From contig NZ_LABY01000030.1 in NCBI RefSeq assembly GCF_001043975.1, positions 1 to 64,000 on the forward strand: 64,000 nucleotides of DNA, written 5' to 3'. The notes under the pieces were generated by a model. The model ran no database searches. It was not told the DNA's origin and saw only the letters and a list, made by a program, of their open reading frames with translations. Source of the DNA: Methylobacterium variabile. Its GTDB lineage: Bacteria > Pseudomonadota > Alphaproteobacteria > Rhizobiales > Beijerinckiaceae. A program made the translations under genes and the position numbers. Below, piece by piece: positions 36,520-45,081 of this stretch (position 1 is the stretch's first letter; every line of letters begins with the position of its first letter).

Positions 36520-37381
36520 TTAGTGCAGTGTTGGCGCTTGCTCCACGCGTGGCTTGGCCGGCGGTGCCGGTCGGGTGAACGCAGCCTGCCAAGCGGGCAA
36601 GCTTGGCACGAATACCTCTAGGGCTGGTGGTCGGTAGCCCAATGCGCCGCGCGCGCACCCCATTGTAGTGTCGCCGCCAGCTCTCGATGATGATCTGTGC
36701 CTCCTTTAGCGTGTGGAAGATCTCGCCGTTCAACAGTTCGTCTATTAGCTGTGCGTTGAAGCTCTCCGCGTACCCGTTCTCTCACGGTGAGCCAGGCATG
36801 GTGTAGGCTGCCTTTGCACCCACAGCGGTGATCCACTTCTGCACAGATTGGGCGATGAACCCCGGTCCATTGTCAGAGCGAACGTGCGCAGGTACGCTAC
36901 ACAGGATGAACAAGTCCGAGAGCACATCGATCACGTCCGCTGCCTTGAGCTTGCGGGCCACCCGGATCGCCAGGCACTCGCGGGTGAACTCGTCGATGAC
37001 GTTCAGCAGGCGGACCTTGCGCCCGTCATGCGTGCGCACCTCGACGAAGTCGTAGGACCAGACGTGGTCGCGGTGCTCGGGCCGCAGCCGGACACAGGAG
37101 CCATCCCCGTCCCACAATCGGCCCTTCTTGGGCTGACGGGCCGGCACCCTGAGCCCCTCCTGCCGCCACAGCCACTCGACCCGCTTGTCGTTGACCAGCC
37201 AGCCTGCCGCCCGCAGCAGGGCGGCGATCTTGCGGTAGCCGTAGCGGCCGTACCGGCGCGCCAGCTCGACCAGATCGGCCAGCAGCGCCGCCTCGTCGTC
37301 TCTCCCCCGCGGCACCTTGCGCTGCGTCGAGCGATGCTGCCCAAGGGCGCGACAGGCGCGCCGCTCGGAGACCGTCAGCAC
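36520..37381 (-). pseudogene. IS3-family transposase OrfB, broken
   Basis: From ATG 37381 the frame holds the rve/DDE core: first Asp in SYDFVEVRT, second in RSDNGPGF and Glu in ENGYAESFN. A TGA at 36782-36784 (codon 200) replaces the nearly invariant Trp of GSPWENGY, consistent with TGG to TGA. A frameshift near 36640 then moves the end to ALGYRPPALEVFVPSLPAW and a stop at 36520. Without suppression the second half with the catalytic Glu is not made. Confidence 0.8.
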
Positions 37382-37422
37382 GGTCCGGACATGCTCGATG
37401 CAGGCGCGTCGGCGCGCGGGGC

Positions 37423-37731
37423 TCAGAAGTTTCCCCTGGCGGCCTCCTGCAGGATCAGCTTGTCGAGCGTGAGATCCGCGATCGCCTTGCGCAGCCGCTG
37501 GTTCTCGGTCTCCAGCTCCTTCATCCGGCGCACCTGGTCGGACTTCAGCCCACCGAACTCCTTGCGCCAGCGGTAATACGTGACCCCGATCACGCCAATC
37601 GCCTGGATCGCGTCAGCCACGCTCTGCCCCTGCGAGACCAGCACGTCCACCTGCCGCAGCTTGGTCACCACCTCTTCCGGCTTGTGCTTCTTCGTTCCCA
37701 TCGCGTCCGTCCTCCGTCGGCTCAAAGCCAT
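37423..37731 (-). CDS. IS3-family transposase OrfA
   Basis: A 102-residue HTH protein: EEVVTKLRQVDVLVSQGQSV, then YYRWRKEFGGL and the helical tail KELETENQRLRKAIADLTLD. It is intact, in the usual position before OrfB, and would be joined to it by programmed frameshifting in an active element. It begins 35 bases inside the right end of the insertion sequence. Confidence 0.85.
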   Translation of the reverse strand: MALSRRRTDAMGTKKHKPEEVVTKLRQVDVLVSQGQSVADAIQAIGVIGVTYYRWRKEFGGLKSDQVRRMKELETENQRLRKAIADLTLDKLILQEAARGNF

Positions 37732-37895
37732 ACTTCAGGGCGGACCATTCCGACGGGGGCTGACCAATCGCGAAGTCGGAAACCCGGCGGGCCGGCGCCG
37801 GCCTGTCCCGATAGGTGGAGAGGTCGTGCAGGCGCAGGAGCACGGGGTCCGGCAACCCGTGCTCTCGCCCTTGAGCTTATTGCAGGCGATCAAAG

Positions 37896-37970
37896 GAATT
37901 GCCTACAACGGCTTGCAGGACGCCACGCCTCGGCGTACGTTGTAGGCAATTCGAGGGGGTGCCTACAATG
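37896..37970. repeat. 15-bp inverted repeat and third half-copy at a start codon
   Basis: GAATTGCCTACAACG at 37896-37910 is the perfect reverse complement of 37938-37952. A further TGCCTACAATG at 37960-37970 repeats the core TGCCTACAA and overlaps the ATG of the nucleotidyltransferase gene. Three copies of one core before a start codon look like an operator, or an RNA structure that can hide the ribosome site. Confidence 0.6.
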
Positions 37971-39131
37971 AACGCGCGCTCCAATGAGCCGGAGAGCCTT
38001 CCCATTGCGCTCCAGTCGATGTTCGCCGACCTCGTCGAGCGGGCCTGGACGGGAAACCTACGCGACCTGGTTTCCAAAGGCGGCTCACCCTACGCGCGAG
38101 AGGTCCGCGGTCGCTCGTACTGGTACTGGCAGCCGGCCACGGAGCAAGGAAGGCGCCCTTCCGCCCGTTATATTGGCCCCGACAACGAACAGACCCGCAC
38201 GCGCCTGCAAACGCTCAAGGATCACGCCGACAACCTGCGGGAACGCCGTGACCTGGTCCGCGCCCTGCGGGCGGCCCGCCTGCCCGTCCCGGACACCATG
38301 TCGGGCGACATCCTCGCGGCGATGGCCGAAGCCGGTGTCTTCCGGCTGCGTGCGGTCGTGGTAGGGTCCATGGCCTTCCAGACCTATCCTGGCCTCCTCG
38401 GGCACCGGCTTGCCGCCACGTTGAGCCGCACGGGAGACCTGGACGTCGGCCAGTTCCAGACCATCGCCATCGCGGTCGAGGACAGGATCGACGACGACCT
38501 GCAAAGCGTGCTGCGCTTCGTCGACCCACGCTTCGAGGCGGTCCCGGATGCCTTCGACGGACGTCGGACACAGCGTTATGCGCTGCGGCGGGGACGCGAC
38601 GAGATCTTCTCCGTGGACATCCTCAGCCCTATGCGGGGTCCGGAGACATCCAGGGTCGCGGCCCTTCCCGCGATCAGGTCCGACGCGCAGATGCTGCGCT
38701 ACCTCGACTTCCTCCTCTACCAGGAGGTCAACAGCGTCGCCCTGCACGGCGCGGGCATCCCGATCAACGTTCCCGACCCTACGCGGTACGCACTCCACAA
38801 GCTCATCGTTTCCCAGATGCGCCGCCATGACGATGCCCAAAGCCAGGCGAAGTCGCGCAAGGACCTCGACCAGGCCGCCGCGCTGATCACAATACTGTCG
38901 AAGGCACGGCCCCACGACTTGCAGGACCTATGGCAAGAGCTCTGCGAGCGGGGGGCGGCCTGGCGGGAGAAGGCGACGCGCGGCCTCGCCTCGCTGCCGC
39001 CGCGCATCGCTCTGGCACTTGGGGCGGACATCCAGATGGACACCCGGCATTCCCCTGCGAACCGTCAGCCCGCCGAGGACATGGAAGAGGAGGTGAGCAG
39101 GGAGGCCACCAATCCCATCGGGCACGGATAG
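37968..39131 (+). CDS. Nucleotidyltransferase-fold protein (GSU2403-like)
   Basis: The ATG at 37968, with GAGGGGG eight bases upstream, gives 387 residues. The central part has the minimal nucleotidyltransferase fold: VVVGSMAFQTYPGLLG followed by TGDLDVGQF with the paired Asp residues, and a later FSVDIL strand with a third Asp. The N-terminal region (about 1-110) is basic and helical. The family (NTP_transf_8, GSU2403) is sometimes grouped with AbiEii-like toxins, but the real role is unknown. It is a single gene behind a striking inverted repeat, which suggests tight control. Confidence 0.75.
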   Translation: MNARSNEPESLPIALQSMFADLVERAWTGNLRDLVSKGGSPYAREVRGRSYWYWQPATEQGRRPSARYIGPDNEQTRTRLQTLKDHADNLRERRDLVRALRAARLPVPDTMSGDILAAMAEAGVFRLRAVVVGSMAFQTYPGLLGHRLAATLSRTGDLDVGQFQTIAIAVEDRIDDDLQSVLRFVDPRFEAVPDAFDGRRTQRYALRRGRDEIFSVDILSPMRGPETSRVAALPAIRSDAQMLRYLDFLLYQEVNSVALHGAGIPINVPDPTRYALHKLIVSQMRRHDDAQSQAKSRKDLDQAAALITILSKARPHDLQDLWQELCERGAAWREKATRGLASLPPRIALALGADIQMDTRHSPANRQPAEDMEEEVSREATNPIGHG

Positions 39132-39228
39132 GCGGGTTCGCTGGCCGGCCTCACGAAGGAGGCCCTCGCCGGCGTCGACGGGACCGGCGGATTGCATGTC
39201 GTGCGACAAATTCTGATCGGAGGATAGC

Positions 39229-40764
39229 TTGGAGTACGTGACAGCCTCCAGCGCGGCGGCTGAATCCGCCAGCGGCGCGAGCCGCCCCGAGGCGGCAACG
39301 GAGGTCGCCGTCATGACGCTCGACCGGGACGGCCGCGTCACGGCCTGGTACCCCGGCGCCGACCACGTCAGCGGCTGGCGCGAGGACGCGGTCGTCGGGC
39401 GGACGCTGACGCTTTTCCATCAGGAGGCGGACGTGGCCGCCGACAAGGCGAACCGCATCCTCGCCATCGCGCGCGAGACCGGCCGCTACGAGGAGCAGGG
39501 GATACGTCTGGATTCCGTAGGCAGGCCTTACGCCGCCAAGGTCCTGGTGATGCCGTTGCGCGGTACGGACGGCGAGGTCCTGGGCTACACCAAGGTGGTT
39601 TGGGGGCTGACGGAGCGGGTCGCCGCGGAAGAGGCGTTGCGCGCGCGAGAGGCGCACCTGCGCTCGATCCTCGACACCGTGCCGGACGCCATGGTGGTCA
39701 TCGACGAGCAGGCCCGGATCAAGTCGTTCAGCGCCGCCGCCGTGCGCCAGTTCGGTTACGCGGAGGACGAGGTCACGGGCCGCAACGTCAGCCTACTGAT
39801 GCCCGAGCCCTACCGCACCCAGCACGACACCTACATGGCCCGCTACCTCGCGACCGGGCAGCGGCGCATCATCGGCATCGGCCGCGTCGTGGTCGGCCAG
39901 CGCAAGGATGGCTCGACCTTCCCGATGGAGCTGTCGGTCGGCGAGATGCGCTTGGGCGGCGAGCGCTACTTCACGGGCTTCATCCGGGACCTAACCGAGC
40001 GCAAACAGACCGAGACGCGCCTGCAGGAACTGCAGTCCGAGTTGGTGCACATGTCCCGCTTCACCGCGCTCGGCGAGATGGCCTCCACCCTCGCGCATGA
40101 GATCAACCAGCCGCTGACCGCCATCGCCAGCTACCTTAAGGGCTGCCGCCGGCTCCTCAGCCGCATGGAGGGCCCCGAGGTCCCCATGCTCGCGGACGCA
40201 GTGAACGAGGCGGCCGACCAAGCCTTGCGGGCCGGGCAGGTCATCCGGCACCTGCGCGAGTTCGTGGCCCGCGGCGAGAGCGAGCGGCACATCGAGGGCC
40301 TGCCCAAGCTGATCGAGGAGGCGAGCGCGCTGGCGCTGGTCGGCGCCCGGGAGAAGGGCGTGCACGTGCGCTTCGACCTCGACCCGGACGCGCCCTTGAT
40401 CCTGGCCAACCGGATCCAGGTGCAGCAGGTGCTGCTGAACCTCATCCGCAACGCCATCGAGGCCATGCAGGACGCACCGCGGCGCGAGTTGGTCGTCGCC
40501 ACGAAGGCCCTGCCCCCGGAGGGTCTCGTCGAGGTGCGCGTGGCCGACACCGGGACCGGCATTGCGCCGGAGGTGGCGGCGCAGCTCTTCCAGCCCTTCG
40601 TGACCACGAAGGCGAACGGGATGGGCGTCGGCCTCTCGATCTGCCGCACCATCGTCGAGGCGCACGGCGGCAAGATCCAGGCCGGGCCAGGCCCGGACGG
40701 CGGAACCACCTTCCGCTTCACCCTGCGCACGTTCGACCGGGAGGAATTGACGCATGTCGGCTGA
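39229..40764 (+). CDS. fixL: Oxygen-sensing heme PAS histidine kinase
   Basis: Starts with TTG at 39229; 511 residues. Two PAS domains (about 25-130 and 140-258). The second is the FixL heme domain: [13 protein letters not shown] with His199 as the probable heme ligand, Arg205, and [22 protein letters not shown] with Arg219, matching the Arg pair that senses bound oxygen in Bradyrhizobium FixL. HisKA His290 ([10 protein letters not shown]) and a HATPase domain ([18 protein letters not shown]) follow. No membrane helices, as in Bradyrhizobium. Oxygen loss should activate phosphorylation of FixJ, whose gene overlaps by 11 bases. Confidence 0.94.
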   Translation: MEYVTASSAAAESASGASRPEAATEVAVMTLDRDGRVTAWYPGADHVSGWREDAVVGRTLTLFHQEADVAADKANRILAIARETGRYEEQGIRLDSVGRPYAAKVLVMPLRGTDGEVLGYTKVVWGLTERVAAEEALRAREAHLRSILDTVPDAMVVIDEQARIKSFSAAAVRQFGYAEDEVTGRNVSLLMPEPYRTQHDTYMARYLATGQRRIIGIGRVVVGQRKDGSTFPMELSVGEMRLGGERYFTGFIRDLTERKQTETRLQELQSELVHMSRFTALGEMASTLAHEINQPLTAIASYLKGCRRLLSRMEGPEVPMLADAVNEAADQALRAGQVIRHLREFVARGESERHIEGLPKLIEEASALALVGAREKGVHVRFDLDPDAPLILANRIQVQQVLLNLIRNAIEAMQDAPRRELVVATKALPPEGLVEVRVADTGTGIAPEVAAQLFQPFVTTKANGMGVGLSICRTIVEAHGGKIQAGPGPDGGTTFRFTLRTFDREELTHVG

Positions 40765-41374
40765 CGCGCTCGTGCACGTCGTGGATGATGACGCCGCGGT
40801 GCGGCGCTCGCTCGCCTTCCTGCTCGCCACGGACGGCTTGGCCGTGCGCGTGCACGAATCGGCCGTCGCCTTCCTGGAGGGCGTTGCTGAGGTCTCGGGC
40901 TGCGTCCTGACCGACGTGCGCATGCCCGACCTCGACGGCATCGAGTTGCTGCGGCGCCTCCGGCAGCGCGGGGCGATGCCGTCCGTGATCGTGATGACGG
41001 GGCACGCGGACGTGCCGCTCGCCATTGAGGCCATGAAGGAGGGGGCCCGGGACTTCATCGAGAAGCCGTTCGACGACGAGGTGCTGCTCGCCAGCGTCCG
41101 GGCCGCCCTCGCGCAGGCGGAGAGGAACGCGGACCTCACCGCCGGGAGCAAGGCGGTGCGGGAGCGCCTGGCCGCCCTGTCCGGGCGCGAGCGCCAGGTC
41201 CTGGATGGCCTGGTCTCGGGCAAGGCCAACAAGGTCATCGGCCTCGACCTGGGGATCAGCCCCAGGACGGTGGAGATCTACCGGGCCAACGTCATGTCGA
41301 AGCTGCAGGCCGGCAGCTTGTCCGAACTCGTCCGCATGGCGTTGGCCGCCGGGCATCCGGCCGGCGGCGGCTGA
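40754..41374 (+). CDS. fixJ: FixJ-type response regulator
   Basis: A 206-residue NarL/FixJ regulator. The receiver has [10 protein letters not shown], the phospho-acceptor Asp54 in [11 protein letters not shown], Thr in VIVMTGH and Lys in IEKPF. The C-terminal LuxR-type HTH (about 140-200) reads [19 protein letters not shown]. It overlaps fixL by 11 bases and should be phosphorylated by it. Its expected main target is the fixK promoter about 600 bases downstream. Confidence 0.94.
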   Translation: MSADALVHVVDDDAAVRRSLAFLLATDGLAVRVHESAVAFLEGVAEVSGCVLTDVRMPDLDGIELLRRLRQRGAMPSVIVMTGHADVPLAIEAMKEGARDFIEKPFDDEVLLASVRAALAQAERNADLTAGSKAVRERLAALSGRERQVLDGLVSGKANKVIGLDLGISPRTVEIYRANVMSKLQAGSLSELVRMALAAGHPAGGG

Positions 41375-41408
41375 CGCCGGCCGGGCGGACTTGGCCGCCA
41401 CGCCGCGC

Positions 41409-41422
41409 TTGAGGCAGATCAA
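41409..41422. promoter_or_regulatory. FixK box upstream of the lone receiver gene
   Basis: TTGAGGCAGATCAA fits TTGA-N6-TCAA exactly and ends 54 bases before the ATG at 41477. It lies just after the fixJ stop. Confidence 0.65.
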
Positions 41423-41476
41423 GGCGACGGCTCGTCGTTCGACCTACGCGAGGACGACACTGAATCGGACGTTCCA

Positions 41477-41854
41477 ATGCCAAACCGAACAGGACCGGTG
41501 CTCGTCGTCGACGACGACGCCGCCGTCCGCAACTCCCTGAAGTTCGCCCTCGAACTCGAAGGGTTGGACGTGCGCCTCTACGAGGACGGCGCCGCGCTGC
41601 TCCGCGACGCGGCACTGCCGCGGACGGGATGCCTCGTGGTGGACTACTGGATGCCTGGCATGGACGGGCTGGAGCTCGTCGGGCGCCTGCGCGACCGGGA
41701 CGTCGCACTTCCAGCCATCCTGATCACCGCCCGACCCACCGGCGACCTGCGGCACCGCGCGAGCCGTGCGGGTTTCCACGGCGTGGTTGAGAAGCCACTC
41801 GAAGACGGAACCCTGCTCGACGGCATTCGGGACGCGCTCGTGGCGACAGCCTGA
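41477..41854 (+). CDS. Single-domain response regulator next to fixJ
   Basis: A 125-residue lone receiver with [10 protein letters not shown], phospho-acceptor Asp56 in LVVDYWMPGMDG, Thr in ILITARPT and Lys in VVEKPLED. It most resembles FixJ-type receivers without the DNA-binding part. A FixK box lies upstream, so it should be made only after FixLJ has activated fixK. A feedback role, for example a phosphate sink or competitor for FixL, is a reasonable guess, similar in logic to FixT though not in sequence. Confidence 0.85.
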   Translation: MPNRTGPVLVVDDDAAVRNSLKFALELEGLDVRLYEDGAALLRDAALPRTGCLVVDYWMPGMDGLELVGRLRDRDVALPAILITARPTGDLRHRASRAGFHGVVEKPLEDGTLLDGIRDALVATA

Positions 41855-41872
41855 GGGGCGTGCCGCGCCTCC

Positions 41873-41890
41873 GTAAAACCCCTTAGGGGA
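41873..41890 (+). promoter_or_regulatory. Candidate FixJ-type site in the fixK promoter
   Basis: GTAAAACCCCTTAGGGGA includes the palindrome CCCCTTAGGGG and lies about 85-100 bases before fixK. It recalls the GTA(N)n-CCTTA arrangement of known fixK promoters bound by FixJ, but the match is loose. A second palindrome-like stretch (CTCTTAAGGGAGG) follows. Confidence 0.3.
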
Positions 41891-41973
41891 GCCTCTTAAG
41901 GGAGGGACCGGAATTTTACCTGCGTCCGCCGAGGCGTAGCCATGGAGCCACGTTCCGCACCCCGGAGGCTCCC

Positions 41974-42654
41974 ATGCAGACCGCCCTCGCCACCGCCGGC
42001 CTCCCGCCCGTCCTCGCGGCGTCGCTGGCGGGCCGCGCCGTCCCGCTCCCGGCGACGGAGACGCGGGCCGGACTGCGCCGCACCGTCGCCGCGGAGGCGG
42101 AGATCTTCGCCGAGGGCGACCGGGCGGGCATGTTCTACAAGGTCGTCTCGGGCGTCGTCCGGACCTACAAGCTCCTCTCGGATGGGCGCCGCCAGATCGA
42201 CGCCTTCCACCTGCCAGGGGACATCTTCGGCCTTGAGACTGGCGCGGAGCACCGCTTCAACGCCGAAGCGGTCACCGAGGCCAAGCTCGAAGTCCACCGC
42301 CGCGAGCCCCGCGCGCTGGCCGGCGGCGACGGCGCGCTGGCGCGGGAGGTCGTGGCCGCGATGATGAGCGGCCTGGAGCGGGCGCAGGACCATATGATGC
42401 TGCTCGGCCGCAAGTCGGCCCGGGAGCGCATCGCGACCTTCCTACTCACGATGTCGCGGCGGATGGCCTGCGGCGGGGCCGCGATGGAACTACCGATGTC
42501 GCGCACCGACATGGCCGACCACCTGGGCCTGACCGTCGAGAGCGTCTCGCGCGCCGTGACGCAGTTGGAGCGGGACGGCCTGATCGCCCTGCCGCCAAAC
42601 CGCCGAATGGTGGTCGTCCGGGATGCCAAAGCCCTGGCCCGGCTCGCCGCCTGA
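41974..42654 (+). CDS. fixK: FixK-type Crp/Fnr regulator
   Basis: A 226-residue Crp/Fnr regulator without the N-terminal Cys cluster, so it does not bind FNR-type iron-sulfur. The sensor fold (EAEIFAEGDRAGMFYKVVSG, then YKLLSDGRRQIDAFHLPGDIFGLE) and the HTH DMADHLGLTVESVSRAVTQL with Glu-Ser-Val-Ser-Arg are like FixK2. Its place after fixLJ and the many FixK boxes nearby support the name. It should be the main activator of cco, hemN and related genes. Confidence 0.88.
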   Translation: MQTALATAGLPPVLAASLAGRAVPLPATETRAGLRRTVAAEAEIFAEGDRAGMFYKVVSGVVRTYKLLSDGRRQIDAFHLPGDIFGLETGAEHRFNAEAVTEAKLEVHRREPRALAGGDGALAREVVAAMMSGLERAQDHMMLLGRKSARERIATFLLTMSRRMACGGAAMELPMSRTDMADHLGLTVESVSRAVTQLERDGLIALPPNRRMVVVRDAKALARLAA

Positions 42655-42903
42655 CCTGAGGTGCCCGCGTCGGCGGCGGGACCGGATGCTCCCGTTGCCG
42701 AAGGTGCGTGGCAAATTCGCCGCCATCTGACTGCCGCCGAGGCGGCGGGCGACCTAAAACTGGTCAATCTGCAACCGGTTCTTTCGAGGAAACCCGGATT
42801 TTCTTCAATAGATTTAAATTTTCACCTCGAACCGCTCCGTATAATCGCGGGTTCCGGCGGCCGGTGGAAAGCGGCCGAGGTGGAGGCCGTCCGCAGGATA
42901 GCC

Positions 42904-44002
42904 TTGAGCCAGTTCCTCCTCACAGACACGCCCGCGCGCGCCGCGCGCTTGGCCCGGAGCCTCGACGCGCTGGGTCCCAGCCGGGTCATCGACCTGCTCG
43001 ACCCCGCGGAAGTGGGCCTCGCGCCCGAACGGTCCACCGTCCGGGCCGTCATCAGCGACATCGCCTTCACGAGCTCCGCGCCGGTCGCGAGCCTCAAGCT
43101 GCACCTCGACCGCCTTGCGTCGCGCCGGACGCCCTACGTCTGCCTGCTGCGCGAGGACACCTCGCGCGCCCGCGCCCAGGCCATGGCGCTCGGGGCCGCG
43201 GGCATCCTGCCCCCGGGCCGGGCGTCGCCACCGGCTCGCAGAGGCCGTCTCGCCGCTCCTGCCCGCGCCGGAGGCGCCCGCGACCGTGCCGGAGGCGGCC
43301 GCCGGGGCCGGCGGATGCTGACCCGCATCTTCGAGCTCGCCCGCGGCGGCTCCGTCGTCCCGGAGGTCGTCTCCGCCGGAGCAGCCCTGATCGAGGGGCC
43401 CTGAGGCGCTCCGACCTGCGGGCCTGGCTCGACGTGGTCTGGCGCTTCGACGACGCCACGCACCAGCACTGCCTCCTCGTGGCCGGCCTCGCCGCCGGCT
43501 TCAGCCTCCACCTCGGCCTGCGCCGGGACGACTGCCGCAGGCTCACCGAAGCGGCCCTCCTGCACGACGTCGGGAAGTCGCGGATCCCGCTCGCCATCCT
43601 CAATAAGCCGGCCCGGCTCGACGGAGGGGAACTCGCGGCGATGCGGGCGCACCCGGTCCTCGGCCACGAGCTTCTCCGCGACGCCGCCTACGACGAGGCG
43701 CTCCTCGCCGTGGTGCGGTCCCACCACGAGCTCCTCGACGGGTCCGGCTACCCGGACGGCCTTCGCGGCGACGAGATCCCCGACATGGTCCGCATCGTCA
43801 CCATCTGCGACATCTTCGGGGAGCTCATCGAGTGCCGCCCCTACAAGCCGCCGATATCGGGCGAGGCCGCCTACACCGTGCTGGAGGGCGAGGGCGTGTC
43901 CCGCCGCCCGAGACGGTCCGGGCCGTGCGGCGTGCCCTGGAGCGGGCCGGCGTCGAGCTCATCTTCGAACCGGGCAGGAAGCCCGGGGCCCGCGAGGCGT
44001 AA
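42904..44002 (+). pseudogene. HD-domain phosphohydrolase with several frameshifts
   Basis: Pieces in different frames make one protein. A receiver-like N-terminal part starts at TTG 42904 (SQFLLTDTPARAARLARSL, to about 43210). It continues RLAEAVSPLLPAPEAP in another frame, then MLTRIFELARGGSVVPEV. After a shift near 43400 comes an HD domain (DDATHQHCLLVAGLAAGF, LLHDVGKSRIP, HHELLDGSGYPDGL with the GYP motif). A last shift near 43900 gives ETVRAVRRALERAGVELIF to the stop at 44002. HD-GYP domains degrade c-di-GMP. At least four frame changes make it non-functional unless they are sequencing errors. An AT-rich promoter-like dip precedes it near 42780-42840. Confidence 0.7.
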
Positions 44003-44302
44003 CGGGCGCCCCGCTCACGGGAAAAGCAGCGTGCGCGGCGCGGCCCCGGACGCGAGCCGGGGGCCGACGGACCGACCGGCCAGCGGTCCCCCGGGCGCGT
44101 TCGCCACCTCGGCAAGCGTAAGGACGAGGAATCCCACCACGTCTTCGGCACGGTGGCGAACGTGCGTGGATGGCGCCGCAGCCGAAGCGCGGGGGCCGAG
44201 GTTAGGACGACGGCCGGCGCGCCCCGGTGCATCATGCCCCTTCCCGCCGGGAGCGGCGCGGGACCGGTCGCCGGTCACGCCGGACGTAACGGCGGCGATG
44301 GC
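44003..44302. other. 300-base gap, nothing supported
   Basis: Lies between the convergent HD-domain remnant and the DUF6455-like gene. Several frames are open in this GC-rich stretch but none shows a domain or a good ribosome site. No hairpin with a T-run was found. Confidence 0.35.
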
Positions 44303-44692
44303 TCAGGCCTCGCGCAGCCCGTCGAGGCGCTCGGCGTTCGGGCAGAACCCTCGATAGGTCCCGGCCGCCGTCCCGGCCCGTAGCTCGCGCGTGCAGTGGT
44401 TCCTCTCCGTGCAGCCGAGACAGGCTGCCTCAAGCGTGCGCATGGCCCCGGGCTCGCGCAGCCGGATGGCATCGGGGTCCAGATCCAGGCTGCGCATCAG
44501 CCTCACCAGGTTGCGGACCTTCGCGACGGCTTCCGAAGACAGGGACGCCGGGCCAGGCTCGTTCGCCTCAAGCAGCGTGTCCATCATCTCCGCGTCGATG
44601 TCGCCGAGTTCCCGTGCTGCCCCCAGGAGACAACACCAACCGTTCATCGAGGTGATGACGCCGAAGGGATCGAAGGGGTCGGGCGTGGACAT
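44303..44692 (-). CDS. Cys-rich DUF6455-like protein
   Basis: A 129-residue protein; longer frames upstream have no homology. The C-terminal 45 residues carry four conserved Cys (CLGCTERNHC and YRGFCPN; Cys91, 94, 100 and 117), the hallmark of this small Rhizobiales family. Such spacing could hold zinc or an iron-sulfur cluster. The N-terminal half is helical (LGDIDAEMMDTLLEANEPG, then KVRNLVRLMRSLDLDP). Function is unknown. The setting among oxygen-response genes makes a redox or metal role plausible. Confidence 0.75.
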   Translation of the reverse strand: MSTPDPFDPFGVITSMNGWCCLLGAARELGDIDAEMMDTLLEANEPGPASLSSEAVAKVRNLVRLMRSLDLDPDAIRLREPGAMRTLEAACLGCTERNHCTRELRAGTAAGTYRGFCPNAERLDGLREA

Positions 44693-44792
44693 GGCAGCCT
44701 CTAGGGGTCTCAGGGTACCGCCGAGCCGGGCGACCCTTCGGTCAGGCGGAGGGGTCGGCACTGCCGCGCGACCGCGGGTGAGGTGGCGCGTC

Positions 44793-44930
44793 TCACGTCG
44801 CGATGGACACGACGTAGAGCACCGCCGCGATGACCAGGATGCAGATCGCCAGCTTGACCTGCGCGTCGTCCGCGGGCGGGAGGTCGCTCCCCGTACGGGC
44901 GGGGGCTCGTCGGTCGAACGCTCGGTGCAA
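44793..44930 (-). CDS. Possible 45-residue membrane protein
   Basis: A TTG-started frame ending QVKLAICILVIAAVLYVVSI, Ala, Thr, stop: a polar N-terminus and one clear C-terminal membrane helix. The ribosome site is weak and the start is a guess, but the helix itself is convincing. It would be a single-pass peptide like those near respiratory operons. Confidence 0.35.
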   Translation of the reverse strand: MHRAFDRRAPARTGSDLPPADDAQVKLAICILVIAAVLYVVSIAT

Positions 44931-45081
44931 CGGATCGGAGGTGATCGGGCATGGCCGGATCCTGGTGAACTCACCCGTTCAGTAGAAGTGGGGGGCCCGG
45001 GGTCGGTCCATGATCTGGAACAAGGCCGGCCCGTTCGCGGCCGCACCCTGGCCCGTTTGTGGCCAAGGGGCCGGTGCCGCG

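Larger units (their letters stand above)
36486..37766 (-). mobile_element. IS3-family insertion sequence, degraded
   Basis: About 1.28 kb with OrfA (37423-37731) and a broken OrfB (36520-37381). Imperfect inverted ends: TGATCGGCCTCC at 36486 onward on the plus strand against TGGTCAGCCCCC read inward from 37766 on the minus strand, continuing to a shared TGGTCC further in. No target duplication is obvious next to these ends. OrfB carries a stop and a frameshift, so the copy is old. Confidence 0.75.

Noticed and set aside
36782-36784. TGA read as Trp (code 4) because it replaces a conserved Trp
   Set aside because: TGA is the ordinary stop of many intact genes in the window, and other internal TGA codons do not sit at clear Trp positions.
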